Position numbers and translations under genes: made by a program. Positions 1 to 12,312 of a stretch of DNA of 64,000 bases are shown here, piece after piece. Each line of letters begins with the position of its first letter. Within the stretch, counting starts at the first letter, position 1. A model generated the notes under the pieces. That model was not told where the DNA came from, made no database searches, and saw only the letters and a program-made list of their open reading frames with translations. Source of the stretch: Anoplopoma fimbria (lineage: Eukaryota; Chordata; Actinopteri; Perciformes; Anoplopomatidae); the NCBI RefSeq assembly GCF_027596085.1, contig NC_072467.1, forward strand, positions 14,563,976 through 14,627,975, given 5' to 3'.

Positions 1-9
1 AAGCACAAT

Positions 10-42
10 ACTACGTCCACTCCTTATATACAGCCTATGGTT
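10..42. repeat. End fragment of interspersed repeat family R1
   Basis: The stretch resembles the terminus of a repeat whose larger copies lie at 29.5, 39.0, 41.2, 53.4, 56.0, 57.9-58.5 and 59.0 kb. The shared motif is 'actacgtcc..cttatatacagYctatg', which also closes the copy ending near 58,470. Only the end is inside the window, so the body may lie upstream. Which transposon class it belongs to cannot be told from this fragment. Confidence 0.45.
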
Positions 43-1100
43 GATTCTAATAGGGAACGTGAGACTGACTTTTGTGGACCCACAGAATGTTTTTTTTTTT
101 TATACCAAAGTGAGCTTTATTCTATCCTTGTGTTCTCAGTTGTGAAACAAAATTTCTTTTTTCCCATTCACTCATTTCCCTGGACGCTCTTAGTGTCATC
201 TAGAAACCTCTCCCAAATTCATTGTCGATAGAGCAGTTCTGTTCTACTTGATTACATCACATATTCAGAGAGAGATGTTCATGTTTGATAATATTTTTTG
301 GTCCGTCTTAGACCATAGGAATAAAATGTATGAATTATCAAAACAGGTTAAAGATTTCAGTTTATAGTAAATTGAATATTCCTGGTACAATGTGATGGTC
401 ATTTTTAACTGTGTTTGGATGTCATATAGGTCAAACATGAATCAAATAATAAAGAAAAGAATCCATTATTGAATATGAAAGTTAGTTGCAGACTAGCAGC
501 CCTGGCACGACATCTGTGTGAGATAATATCATTGAAGCAGATCTGTAAATGAAATTGTCTGTGTGTTTGTCTCTAGATGCTCCACCAAGGTCCCATAGCG
601 TATTTTAACCAAACAGCATCCCCTGCTGGTCGTAAACCATTTCTAAAGTCCTTTAATGCAGTTTAGTTTGACCATAATCATAAATTCACTCTCTCTCTAT
701 ACTGCAAAATTAAATTAGTGATGTGTTTCAAATAGCTTTGTCCAATCAGGAGCAACTCATTGTGCAGTGTTATTTACTTGGTACCACCCTTTTGTTATCA
801 TAAAAAATACATGTAAAGCACATTTACTTGATTGTTTATCAAGAATTTTGTTTAAAATCTTTATATGAAATGGTGCTTCCTCTATCCTTTACTGTTATTG
901 TACTGTACACTGTAGTTGTTTTATAATTACAATAGGGAAAAGAGTTGGAAAAGCCTATCCTTGAAACTATAAACTTTAGACATATATATTTAATATTACA
1001 TTTTGAAGTATGAAGTTTACTTAAATGATTACACTTGCTGACTCATAATCCTTACTTTAAATGATATTTAATTCCAAATGCAGACTACAGGTTGTAAATA
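43..1100. other. Upstream flank, no gene recognised
   Basis: AT-rich sequence with stop codons in all frames and no long open frame or splice-consistent exon that I recognise. In mammals TMEM170A lies upstream of CFDP1, but I see none of its coding sequence here. AATAAA occurs in this stretch, but no coding exon upstream of it is visible, so a 3' UTR of the neighbour cannot be claimed. Confidence 0.4.
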
Positions 1101-1104
1101 CCCA

Positions 1105-1507
1105 AATGTACCTTCCAGTCCTGTAGGTGGCGCTGATACATCTTTACATTGAATGGTCGCCGGCGCAAAAGAAGATAATGTGCAATAGTCGAACGGTTTG
1201 AGCCTAACAACTTGCCGTCGTTGCCACAGGACGTCACATTGTTTTCCTCATTTCCAGGAGCGCTACTACAAGAGCGTCCCTGTTTCATACATTTAGCACA
1301 CTAAAGTGATTTGTATTCTGTACGGAATTGAAATAGCAACAATTAACCTTTATTTTTGTTTGTAAGGCGGAATTCAAGCCAGTTAAGCTTATTGTGAAAG
1401 CAGCACATAAGCTAATAGACAGCGCACTGGCGCCTTGTATCGTTAGCCGCTTGTATCATTGAACGCTAACGTTGCTTCACTAAAAGTCTGAAGCCTTTTA
1501 GAGCAAA
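1105..1507 (+). promoter_or_regulatory. cfdp1: Putative cfdp1 promoter and 5' UTR
   Basis: This is the sequence immediately upstream of the cfdp1 start. It is richer in CpG than the flank and contains a CRE-like GACGTCA at about 1,230. The first intron adds a CACGTG E-box (1,606-1,611) and a TGACGTA site (about 1,619). The part around 1,115-1,180 ('taggtggcgct' then 'cgccggcgcaaaagaaga') resembles a common fish interspersed repeat, so the promoter may incorporate repeat-derived sequence. No TATA box stands out. The transcription start cannot be placed from sequence alone. Confidence 0.45.
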
Positions 1508-1577
1508 ATGATGAACTATTCTGACTACGACTCTGACGGATATTCGTCTAATGAAGACGCAGACTACGTCCCATCAG
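1508..1577 (+). CDS. cfdp1: cfdp1 coding exon 1
   Basis: Starts ATG ATG AAC TAT and ends TCA G before the donor GTGAGAG (phase 1). It encodes the Asp/Ser/Tyr-rich head ending DADYVPS. This corresponds to the EDEDYVPSG segment of mammalian CFDP1. Confidence 0.93.
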
Positions 1578-3529
1578 GTGAGAGCGGTAAACACCCCGGG
1601 TCGTTCACGTGCAGAGGTGACGTAGGCTACTGAAGGAAACACCGCATGGAAGGTTCTAGTGGTTTATTCAATGATTAAAGGTTGGCCAACTAATGTAACA
1701 CGTATGATCACTAACGTTAGCGCAACCACAAAAGCTACGCATTAAGCGTGATAAACTAGCTAAAGGGTCAAATATTCAGCAGCTGTGGTAGCCTACCGAC
1801 CCGTTAACGTGACGTCCCTACGTGAGAGATAGTCTACCACACTCCGTATACAAATAGGATACATTTATTGGAGTATTGCTTCTCAGCAAATGTACATACA
1901 CCTCTGCGATCAGGATTTAACACACATTGCAAACAAATAAGTCTGTTGTCTAAGTCCGGCTTGAATTTTATTAATCTAGCAATGTTTTTTTAAACATATT
2001 TTCAATAACCTCCACTGGTTCACTCTGCTGTAAGTAAAGGTGGTTAACCTTATAAATCCCTTATCGCCGTTATTAGACGCAAGTATGGTAAATAATAAGC
2101 ATGCAATTTGAAGGGTCAGCTTCATACAGTGTTTCATGGGGTTAAAGTGGGGGTGAAGGCTGATCACTGACAAGATGATATCTGGCCAATGTGATGAACT
2201 AGATTGTAGACACTGACAGTGTGGGATTGTTAAATTACTCAGTGGCCACTTTAGGTAAAACTCTACAATCAACAACTGCAGCTGCCAGGTGGTGTACCAA
2301 TGTGTTTCTATTATTTTGTCCTCCCTATTTAACGAGCATAAAGGGGCGCTGAATATGAGAACACCTTATCACTGGGCCCTGTCTGTTAATCAGTTGATCT
2401 CAGCGTGTTTACATCCTCTTCCCCCTCATTCCCACTCCTCCCTGTGCTCTCTCCCTCCTCAGATGATAACCTCAGTGAGGACGACATGAATGAGTGTGAA
2501 AAGGAAGAGCCTCTGAACGAGGGCGACAGCGTTCCGCATCCTGGCGATGTCAGCAAGAAGAAGAGGAAGAAAAACGACATCGGTGTGAGGTGAGAGGTTT
2601 GGGAGAATATTATTTGAATATTATCACATCTGTATGAGCACTTTGAAGCTCTCTAAATGCTCCTGAAAGTAGTCTACAGAATAATGTCATACTCAAATTC
2701 CCATGGCAATTTAACAACTCTAGGGTGAATGCTGGGGTCATGACAGTTTTGGGGACTACAAATAAGGTGAAACCCTGATGTAGAACAACGAAACATTAAA
2801 CCTCTCCTCTGGAACGCTGTGTAATTACAACATGTAAATGGATAATTTGTTGGTTTACAGTCATAATAGCACATTTATTATTGAATTATTTAAGATAAAA
2901 TGCTTGACTTGATATATAAATTCTGTTTAATGGCAAATAAGGGTCAGATACCAGTGCCTTGCCATTTCCCCCCTAAATTACTTAAAATTGAGCCTAAATA
3001 TTCTGAATTCTTGAGCTGATATTTCGGCCATTTTGAACCAGTTAACACAATTCAGTTGCATTTATTACAGTGTGTTTTATTTTTATACCCTCTGAACCCT
3101 AAACCCACCAGCGGGTTTGAAAATCATGTTGTTGTTTTTTTAGTTGCCAAAAATACTCAGTTTATCTGACTTTACTTGAACACACCATGTGTGACGAACG
3201 CTTCTGTCAGAAAAAAGCAACCAAATCAAATTTTAAAATTGTCATAATGATCTAAAACACTTTCTACATGTCTCATTTAAGATTCCACCCCAAATAAACT
3301 GTATGGCAGATCCTGTAAAAAATAAACCCCCCCCCCAAAAAAAACATTACTCTTGGACTCCTCAGTGCAACTGGAGAACCATGATTGACCCTCTGAGACG
3401 AACAAAGATGTGGCAAAAGCTCTGAAACTGCGACTGAACTGCAGGCTGCAGAACACCAGAGGAGAGGACCAGAGAGGTTGTAAAATGTAAATAGTACAAA
3501 AATGCATTTAAAACCTCAATTTTATGTGG

Positions 3530-3587
<58 letters not shown>

Positions 3588-6500
3588 AACTGTTTTCCAA
3601 TTCCAAAAAATTATTATCAAAGAAAATCAACTTGCGTTTTTTTTCTTTTTTTCCTATGATTTATGGCATTATAACTATGTCATACAACACAAAATACATG
3701 TTTGAGCGATCTCTTCTTCTTGCCATGAGTATGCTGTTACCATAGAGGTGCGGGGCTTATATACTGCAGTGAAAAACGAGGCCTCAGTGAGGAAAATATG
3801 TCAGGAAAGAAAACACAAAATAAGAAGGAGACAAATAAGAGAATTCTTGTCTCAATACCTTAAATCGTATTTCTTAAAAGGTGTGAAATTCTGAATTTAG
3901 AGAATATCAATGATTGAGGGATTGCCTCCACATTACGACTAGTCCGGCGGCTAGAAGCTAACAGCGCAAACAACGGCAACAGTGCTGACAGAGCTAACGC
4001 TTTTGCAACGACACAGTGGGTTGGGATGGTCGTTATCAGCGGTAAACTGCCATATGAGCCCAGAGTGGCACGGATTAGCTCACCAGTTAACGCACGGTTT
4101 GATAGCAACGCACACAGAGGGAGAGTGCTCAGGTAGACATTACTCCTCTATATCTTTATAAAGATAATAATTGTTTGCTGCTTTATTGATGCTCTGAAGT
4201 TAGCAACTTTTAATCAAAGAAGATGATGACCTTAAATTCACTGGTACTTTCAAATTAATCTACAGAAAGAGGAAGAAAGGAGTACTGAAAGTAGACGAGG
4301 ACGAGAGGGACGGAGGTGAATCAGAAGAGTCACGGCCGCTGCAGGAAGAGGTGGGAAAAGTTCCGGCGGTACGGGAGATGGACGAGGTAAAGCAGAAGAA
4401 AAAATCTGACGACCTCTGGGCCAGTTTCCTGTCCGACGTTGGAACCAGACCCAAAGAGCCCACGCCGGCCTCACAGTCGGGTACCATACAGAAGGTGAAA
4501 TATGTCCTAAACCCAAATGTACAGTGAAGGTGGTACCAATGTTTTAAAAAAATGTAAACACTTGGAGGGAACCAAATTCTTAACCAAACTTTGAGATGAA
4601 ACATTCACAGTGCACTATGTTCTATACCCAGATATAAATAATGGGTGGTTTGTTTTGTTGTATATCAAGTGGATTTAACAAGAAGAAGCATTCATTATCA
4701 AACCTGCAATATATTTCTCTGTGTCTGTCGACCTTGTCTCTTCCTCAGAGTGACTCTTTTTGTTTTTATCCTCAGAAGGATTCCTCAGTATTGACGGTTG
4801 CAAAAGCATCAGAACCTGCTAAAGTCACCATCACCCAAGTGTTTGACTTCGCTGGAGAAGAAGTTAGGTAAATCCTCTGAACCATCATCCACACACAAAA
4901 CGGTTGTTTTTTGGAAGATAGGAAACACAAGGGCCGGGAAGATGTTATCAATTCATTTAATTTAGTAAATATGAAATGAGTACGGAAGCCTTCAGATATA
5001 AGTGAGGAAAAAAGTTTGGTGATTCATTTTCTAAGTCTAGTCTTAGTTGTTTTTCTCTCCCTACTTAAGAACGGGTGTAAAAAACGTTTTGTATATATAA
5101 ATATCTTGTTTATTTTTATTCATCTGTTAAACAGGCTGTTTGAAAAACCTTTTGCCAGGTAAACGATGCATATTCTGCACTTTTTTTGTTCATCTGTGAA
5201 TACAGGTGCAAAAAAAAGTTTCAGTGTTTGTTGTTGTGATACTCATTTCAGCCACAAGACACTAAAGTGCACCAATAACCCCATGTTCTAAATGGGACTA
5301 AAAGCAATTGTGCCTTTTTTTTTGATGAAAATAATCCTGAAAAAACTTAGTACTTAAGTAAAACTTTTTTTTTTCTACTGTTACAACCAGGAGAGGAAAC
5401 AATTTCCACATCTGCATCACAGGGCTTAAAACTTACCTGAACTATAATGTAGTTGATACTTAATAATAACCTTACAGGAAATAAGATATTATCTTTAAAC
5501 ATTCAATGTTATCACCACACCCCAAACAAACAACTTCAGACTGCATAGAAGTGCATAAACAATGATCTCAAATCAGTTTGTCAAACAGTGTTCACATTGA
5601 CCAGTAGGTGGAGCCACTAACTCACACATACTTAGGTTGTACTTTATGGAGTAAACGCCATAAAGTACAGTACGTTAGAAAGTAGTAATAATAATAGTAA
5701 CTTTATTCATAAAGCACCTTAAAAAACAGAGTTAACAAAGTTAAGGCAATATAACAAAAGACAGGCCAACAAAAGGAAGAAAAACAAAGGTAAAATTTAA
5801 ACACCGATAAAACAGTACAATAGATGAAACGATTGAACAAAAATCAATACAATGAATCCAAATAAAAGGAAAAATATAATTAGAGACAATAAATAGATGA
5901 ATAAAGAATAATAAATATAATAAAATAATACCAAATTGAAATAAAAGTCGTCTTAGTCGTGCTCTTGTTGCCCTGCTTTGGTTGGATAGGAGTTTAGTTT
6001 TGTGAGGCTCTCTGAGAGTGTGACGTCTCCTAGCTATTCTCAAGGTGCGTTTGTGCAGTTATTAAACCACTTTTGAGCAACACGTTGAGTTCAAGTTCAA
6101 CTCTCCTGTCATGTGTATGGAGAATACAATGAAATGCACGTGCTCAGTAGCGTCCGCCGCCTTACACATGGGGCACACATCCCCAGTCAACAACAAGAAA
6201 AGATACATTTGACACAATATACATCACAACAACAACAATATGTGGTGCGTATGGAGGCGTCAACTGTTGCAGCAACCTGACTGCACAAAGAAAGAAGCCG
6301 TTAGTTGAAGACGAAAACTATTTATTTTGTCTTATTGACATTTAAAGAGAGGTTCAGCCCATCAGAGTTGATGGATCCGGATCGTAACTGCCCCATTATC
6401 ATTAGGGGAATATCTTCATTGACAGAACCCGATGCGGTAGCATAGTCGTCAGTAAAATTGCATAATTTACACGCAATTAAAATGAAGCAGGCTTAGACCA

Positions 6501-9500
6501 AAATCATTTAAAGACGGTAGTCAATCAGTTCCACTAGCATAACACTCTCAGGACAAACTCAGCTTCCAAGAACGGCAAAAAGATCATCAGCAGGTTGTTT
6601 GTTCCGTCTGTTCTTACAGGGTGTAAAGAACATTGTTTTAGATTTACGCCACTGAAGGCTGGAAAACCTGTTTGAACCAGATTCTTTACAGCTGACCCTT
6701 CAATGTAAGCAGTAATAACTTGTAGCCGACAATGCAAACCGTTAAATTAGCCCCCTGGAACACACACTCCAGTTTACAGCAACGACAGTTGTTTAATGGG
6801 AGACACACAAACATCCGAGTGTTTCCCATAAAACCGGCGTAATTATCACTGTGTCGTATACTGTATATCACACAGACAGCCATACCCTCCCCCCCACACA
6901 GCTCTGAAGGATGCTAGTTATGTGGAGCAAGTAATATGCCGTCCTATATGTAAACGACTGAGCACTCTTCATTCAGAAACCAGAAACCATCCCGGTTATA
7001 ATTCATGTGATTGATTATGCATGAAGCTGTGCGCTCTGTAATTACATAAGCATAAGATTAGCACACTGAGGATGGTTGTAACTTATCCACCAGAGCCAAG
7101 ATCTAAACGCTGCTGGCTCAATATGGGATGTGCACGTTGTAGACCAACAGTGGTGTTTGGGTGAACTTGGCTATTGGCTCCAAACGTTACAATATTTCAA
7201 AGAGTGGCCGGGCGTCCAGCACCCTCTTGTCTTTGCGGTTTATTCTCCTTGGGACTCCGATGTCTTCCCCTCCCCTGGGACGAGACTGGCCCTAACCGGG
7301 TGCTCTGTGTAATTATGCCTGCATATAATCAGCATACATAACAGGGGAAAGGCCTTTTCAGTGTCGCCATGATGGATGCGAGCGGTCGTGGCGCCGGCGT
7401 TCCCAGAGGACGCAGCGGTTGTTCTTCATATAGCCTCCATGTATCTTCTCCATGGTGGGACACGGACAGATGTGTCTCTCTCTTACTGTGTGTGTGTGAG
7501 TGTGAGTGTGTGAGTGATATTATGCAGTGTGTGTAGAAGTAGAGGCTGGCCTGCATCCTGCTTTATTCTTTACTCTTCAACACAGAGGTGTAGATGCAGC
7601 TCAGCAGCTGTGTAGATGAGATTTATGTTGATGGATCTTGGTCTTTGTAACGGCTTAAAAAGGAGGCTACTCCTGTGTAATGACATTCATTTGTTAAGGA
7701 AAGTGCACATAAATCAACATTTGATATTATGTTTATATGTTGCCTATGTATGTATGTATGTATGTATGTATGTATATATGTATACATATACAGTGGGTAC
7801 GGAAAGTATTCAGACCCCTTTAAATTTTTCACTCTTTGTTTCATTGCAGCCATTTGCTAAAATCGAAAAAGTTCATTTTTTTTTCGCATTAATGTACACT
7901 CAGCAACCCATCTTGACAGAAAAAAACAGAAATGTAGAAATTTTTGCAAATTTATTAAAAAAGAAAAACTGAAATATCACATGGTCATAAGTATTCAGAC
8001 CCTTTGCTGTGACACTCATATTTAACTCACATGCTGTCCATTTCTTCTGATCCTCCTTGAGATGGTTCTACTCCTTCATTGGAGTCCAGCTGTGTTTAAT
8101 TAAACTGATTGGACTTGATTAGGAAAGGCACACACCTGTCTATATAAGACCTTACAGCTCACAGTGCATGTCAGAACAAATGAGAATCATGAGGTCGAAG
8201 GAACTGCCCAAGGAGCTCAGAGACAGAATTGTGGCAAGGCACAGATCTGGCCAAGGTTACAAAAGAATTTCTGCAGCACTCAAGGTTCCTAAGAGCACAG
8301 TGGCCTCCATAATCCTTAAATGGAAGAAGTATGGGATGACCAGAACTCTTCCTAGACCTGGCCGTCCAGCCAAACTGAGCAATCGTGGGAGAAGAGCCTT
8401 GGTGAGAGAGGTAAAGAAGAACCCAAAGATCACTGTGGCTGAGCTCCAGAGATGCAGTAGGGAGATGGGAGAAAGTTCCACAAAGTCAACTATCACTGCA
8501 GCCCTCCACCAGTCGGGGCTTTATGGCAGAGTGGCCCGACGGAAGCCTCTCCTCAGTGCAAGACATATGAAAGCCCGCATAGAGTTTGCCAAAAAACACA
8601 TGGAGGACTCCCAAACTATGAGAAATAAGATTCTCTGGTCTGATGAGACCAAGATTGACCTTTTTGGCGTTAATTCTAAGCGGTATGTGTGGAGAAAACC
8701 AGGCACTGCTCATCACCTGCCCAACAGTGAAACATGGTGGTGGCAGCATCATGCTATGGGGGTGTTTTTCAGCTGCAGGGACAGGACGACTGGTTGCAAT
8801 TGAAGGAAAGATGAATGCGGCCAAGTACAGAGATATCCTGGAAGAAAACCTCCTCCAGAGTGCTCAGGACCTCAGACTGGGCCGAAGGTTCACCTTCCAA
8901 CAAGACAATGACCCGAAGCACACAGCTAAAATAACAAAGGAGTGGCTTCGGAACAAGTCTGTGACCATTCTTGACTGGCCCAAGTAATCCCAAGTAATCC
9001 ATACGTGCAGTGCCATTTGACCTCCAAACATGATTTGTATTATGGCATCCAAAGAGTTCAATTTTGGTCTCATCTGACCAGACTATATATTCTCCCAGTA
9101 TTTCACAGGCTTCTCTAAATGTTGTGCAGCAAACTTTAAACGAGCTTCAACATGCTGTTTCTTCAGCAATGGAGTCTTGCGTGGTGAGTGTGCATACAGG
9201 CCACGGCGGTTGAGTGCATTACTTATTGTTTTCTTTGAAACAATTGTACCTGCTAATTCCAGGTCTTTCTGAAGCCCTCCACAAGTGGTCCTTGGCTCTT
9301 GGACAACTCTTCTGATAATAATTTTCACTCCTCTGTCAGAAATCTTGCGAGGAGCACCTGGTCGTGGCTGGTTTATGGTGAAATGATGTTCTTTCCACTT
9401 CCGGATTATGGCCCCAACAGTGTTCACTGGAACATTCAGAAGTTTAGAAATCCTTCTGTAACCAATGCCATCAGTATGTTTTGCAACAATAAGGTTGCGA

Positions 9501-10656
9501 AGGTCTTGAGAAAGCTCTTTGCTTTTACCCATCATGAGATGCTTCTTGTGTGACACCTTGGTAATGACAAGGGGCAGGATTGCTTTCTAATTACTGATAG
9601 ATTTCAGCTGGTGTCTTGGCTTTCCATGCCTTTTTGCACCTCCCTTTCTTCATGTGTTCAATACTTTTTCCCTGTGTCATTCCATTTTATTACACATAAC
9701 TTAATTTCTGAATTTATTTGTTTGGTTTTCTTTGTATGTATGGATTACTTGGGTTGTTACCGACATCTGGTTAATAATACTCTCAAGATTATGACTTGTA
9801 CTAAAAATACCCACTGTCAGGAGGACTTCTTTTTTATTAGTGATCAAAGTGCTGTACAAAATAGTGTGCGGTTAATATGCATGTTAAACAAGCAACCAAT
9901 ACACAAACAATACAGTAACTCATTAAAACCAGAAAAATGATGTCTTCAAAAAAAAAAAAAAAACAAGTTAGATGAGACTGAGTTGTGTCTTCCAAATGTT
10001 CCTTATTTGACCTGATTTTATTTCAAGGGTTTTTCAGTCTTTCATTGTGGTTAAGGGCCAGTATCATCATGTACTAGCTGTTTCCAACGGCTCCATAGGC
10101 ACACTGAAGTATACTGTAGCAATACGTGCTGTCATTTTAAATACAGAGTTGTCTTACAGAGTGTCTGTCTCCCACTGTCAGGGTGAATAAAGTGGTATCA
10201 GCAGACTCCAAAGAAGCTAAGACTTACCTGAAGAGCCAGAACACCAAACAGGAGAGTGGAGACGAGGAGGAGGCTCCATCACCGGGACAACCAGCTCTTC
10301 CTGGCCCCAGGTACGCACACACCTGCACACATACCAGTCAGCCCCCGCAGTAGGGCTGTGCAATACGTCAATATTATATCAAGATTCTGATATGAGACTA
10401 GATATTGTCTTAGATTTAGTCTTTAGTAATAGATGTGGATATTTAGTATTTTATTATTTGTTTGTCTGTGTGTGTGTGTCTTTTAATACTTTTTGTTGCC
10501 ATGGCAATTCAAATAATTTTGGGATGTGGACGTCTTTCCTCCAAAACCCCAGACAGGAAATCATCTTCCAACAGTCAGGAAGTACAGTGTGTCCACAAGC
10601 TATTTCCTATTTATCTCTCATCCCTCTGCTTGTGTGTGTGTGTTCGTGTTCGTGAC

Positions 10657-10696
<40 letters not shown>

Positions 10697-10760
10697 AGGG
10701 ACACCCAGCACAACAGGAAGGAACCATGAGTACCACTCCCTCATTAACCTTGTGTGCATG

Positions 10761-10845
<85 letters not shown>

Positions 10846-12281
10846 ACAGATGTGGTGAAGTTAGTGTTTGTTTGTTGCTGATTGAGATGATGCTGTTATG
10901 TAACGCCACAGTATTAAAATGGTAAAATAGAATATTTCAATGTTGTGATGCAAAATTTTAAAGTGATAGTCAGACTATACCTTATAAAATCTTAATTTTT
11001 TTTTAAAATTCTGCTCTTGTTAAATAAATTCATTATTTTTTTCAAAGCAGATTTAACAACAGAATCGGATGTTTTATATTTTGTGAATCCCAAACTTAGA
11101 AGAATACTCTCATGTCAAGTGTGTTCGTTCAGAGCTGGAGTTAAGAATTTGTTAGCCTAGCTTAGCATAAAGACCGGAAAAATTAAGAAACATCTAGCCA
11201 GGCACAAAATGCTGAACGATTCCTTAACGTTTAGCTCTATGTTGAACTCTATGTTCTACTGTGTCAACCTTTAAACATCCTATCTGCAGGAAAAAGGGCC
11301 TTTTGCAAGTACGCCTGCTATTTACTAGTATTCCAGGCTTTATATTTACATTGTTTGGTTTTACAGTAAGAAGCCAGAGGGTACGTACGATAGTATTACT
11401 AACTTGGGTTTAAAAACATTAAAGGTGCTGAATAAGCAAGTTCGAGCACATCTATGATTGAGGAATTGCCCCCACTTGGCTCTCAACATGGCGACGCCTG
11501 AGCCGATGGCTAGCAGCGTCGCCATTTTTAGGTTATTCAGCCACAAGGAATACACATTAACTAAGAGAAACTCTAACGTATGAATATATTAACGGTATGG
11601 ATGAAAAGATTCAGCTGTGGTTGGAATGGAAGTTCTCACAGAAGTTATTGGTCTATTCATAGACAGGAAGGAAGTCCCAGCCTGCACATTGACACGGGTC
11701 AGGACCTAGGACACACTCTAGCTTGGCTCTGATAAAGGAATGTTGGCCTTGGGTTGAAACACACTGCAGTTTAAGGACAATATTACGAGCTTCTCATGGA
11801 TGTGTGTAATTGTAGAATGTCAAAATGGCCGGCGGTTAAGAGGTTCAAAGTGATTAACAACGTGTGTGTGCAGTCATGCACCAGTTAATGAAATGCTGGG
11901 TCCGCTGTGGTCTCCAGTGGAACATCATTACGCTTTCACAAAATGACTAATGGCTTCTTTCTAGAGAATCTTTACATACTGTATAAATCACTTCACATTG
12001 GATATACTATACATACCATAATAAGAGTCCTGATGTGAGAGAACAGTAAGGATAAGAGGATAAACGTGTGATTATATATGCAAAATTTAAATCATTCCTG
12101 AGCAGCAAAAATAGATTTTTATTAAGCTAAACTCTGAATCTTTGTATTTTTGTGTGTTTTTATTATAGTAGATGACACCGAAGTGCTATACAGGTCCATT
12201 ACTTATTTTTGTGACATTTAAACCACATCTCATTAAATCAATGCAGTATGTAAAAGGACAGCAGGTCTTCTAAATTGGCCC

Positions 12282-12312
<31 letters not shown>

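Larger units (their letters stand above)
2590..4265 (+). other. cfdp1: cfdp1 intron 2
   Basis: About 1.7 kb. It is largely occupied by a MITE-like copy (3,088 to about 3,830) that contains a (TA)n tract, and by a second interspersed repeat (about 3,850-4,130). The remainder is unremarkable AT-rich DNA. Confidence 0.8.
4868..10181 (+). other. cfdp1: cfdp1 intron 4 (largest intron)
   Basis: About 5.3 kb. Contents in order: a LINE-tail-like repeat (about 5,690-5,760), a low-repeat block at about 6,890-7,120 with homeodomain-type sites, a (TGTA)n tract, and two damaged Tc1-like transposons (7,790-9,775). The rest, including about 9,780-10,170 with a short poly(A) tract near 9,948-9,963, shows nothing recognisable. 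Confidence 0.8.

Noticed and set aside
4260..4604. 114-codon minus-strand frame opposite cfdp1 exon 3
   Set aside because: It is a shadow of a well-supported plus-strand exon, and its translation matches no family I know.
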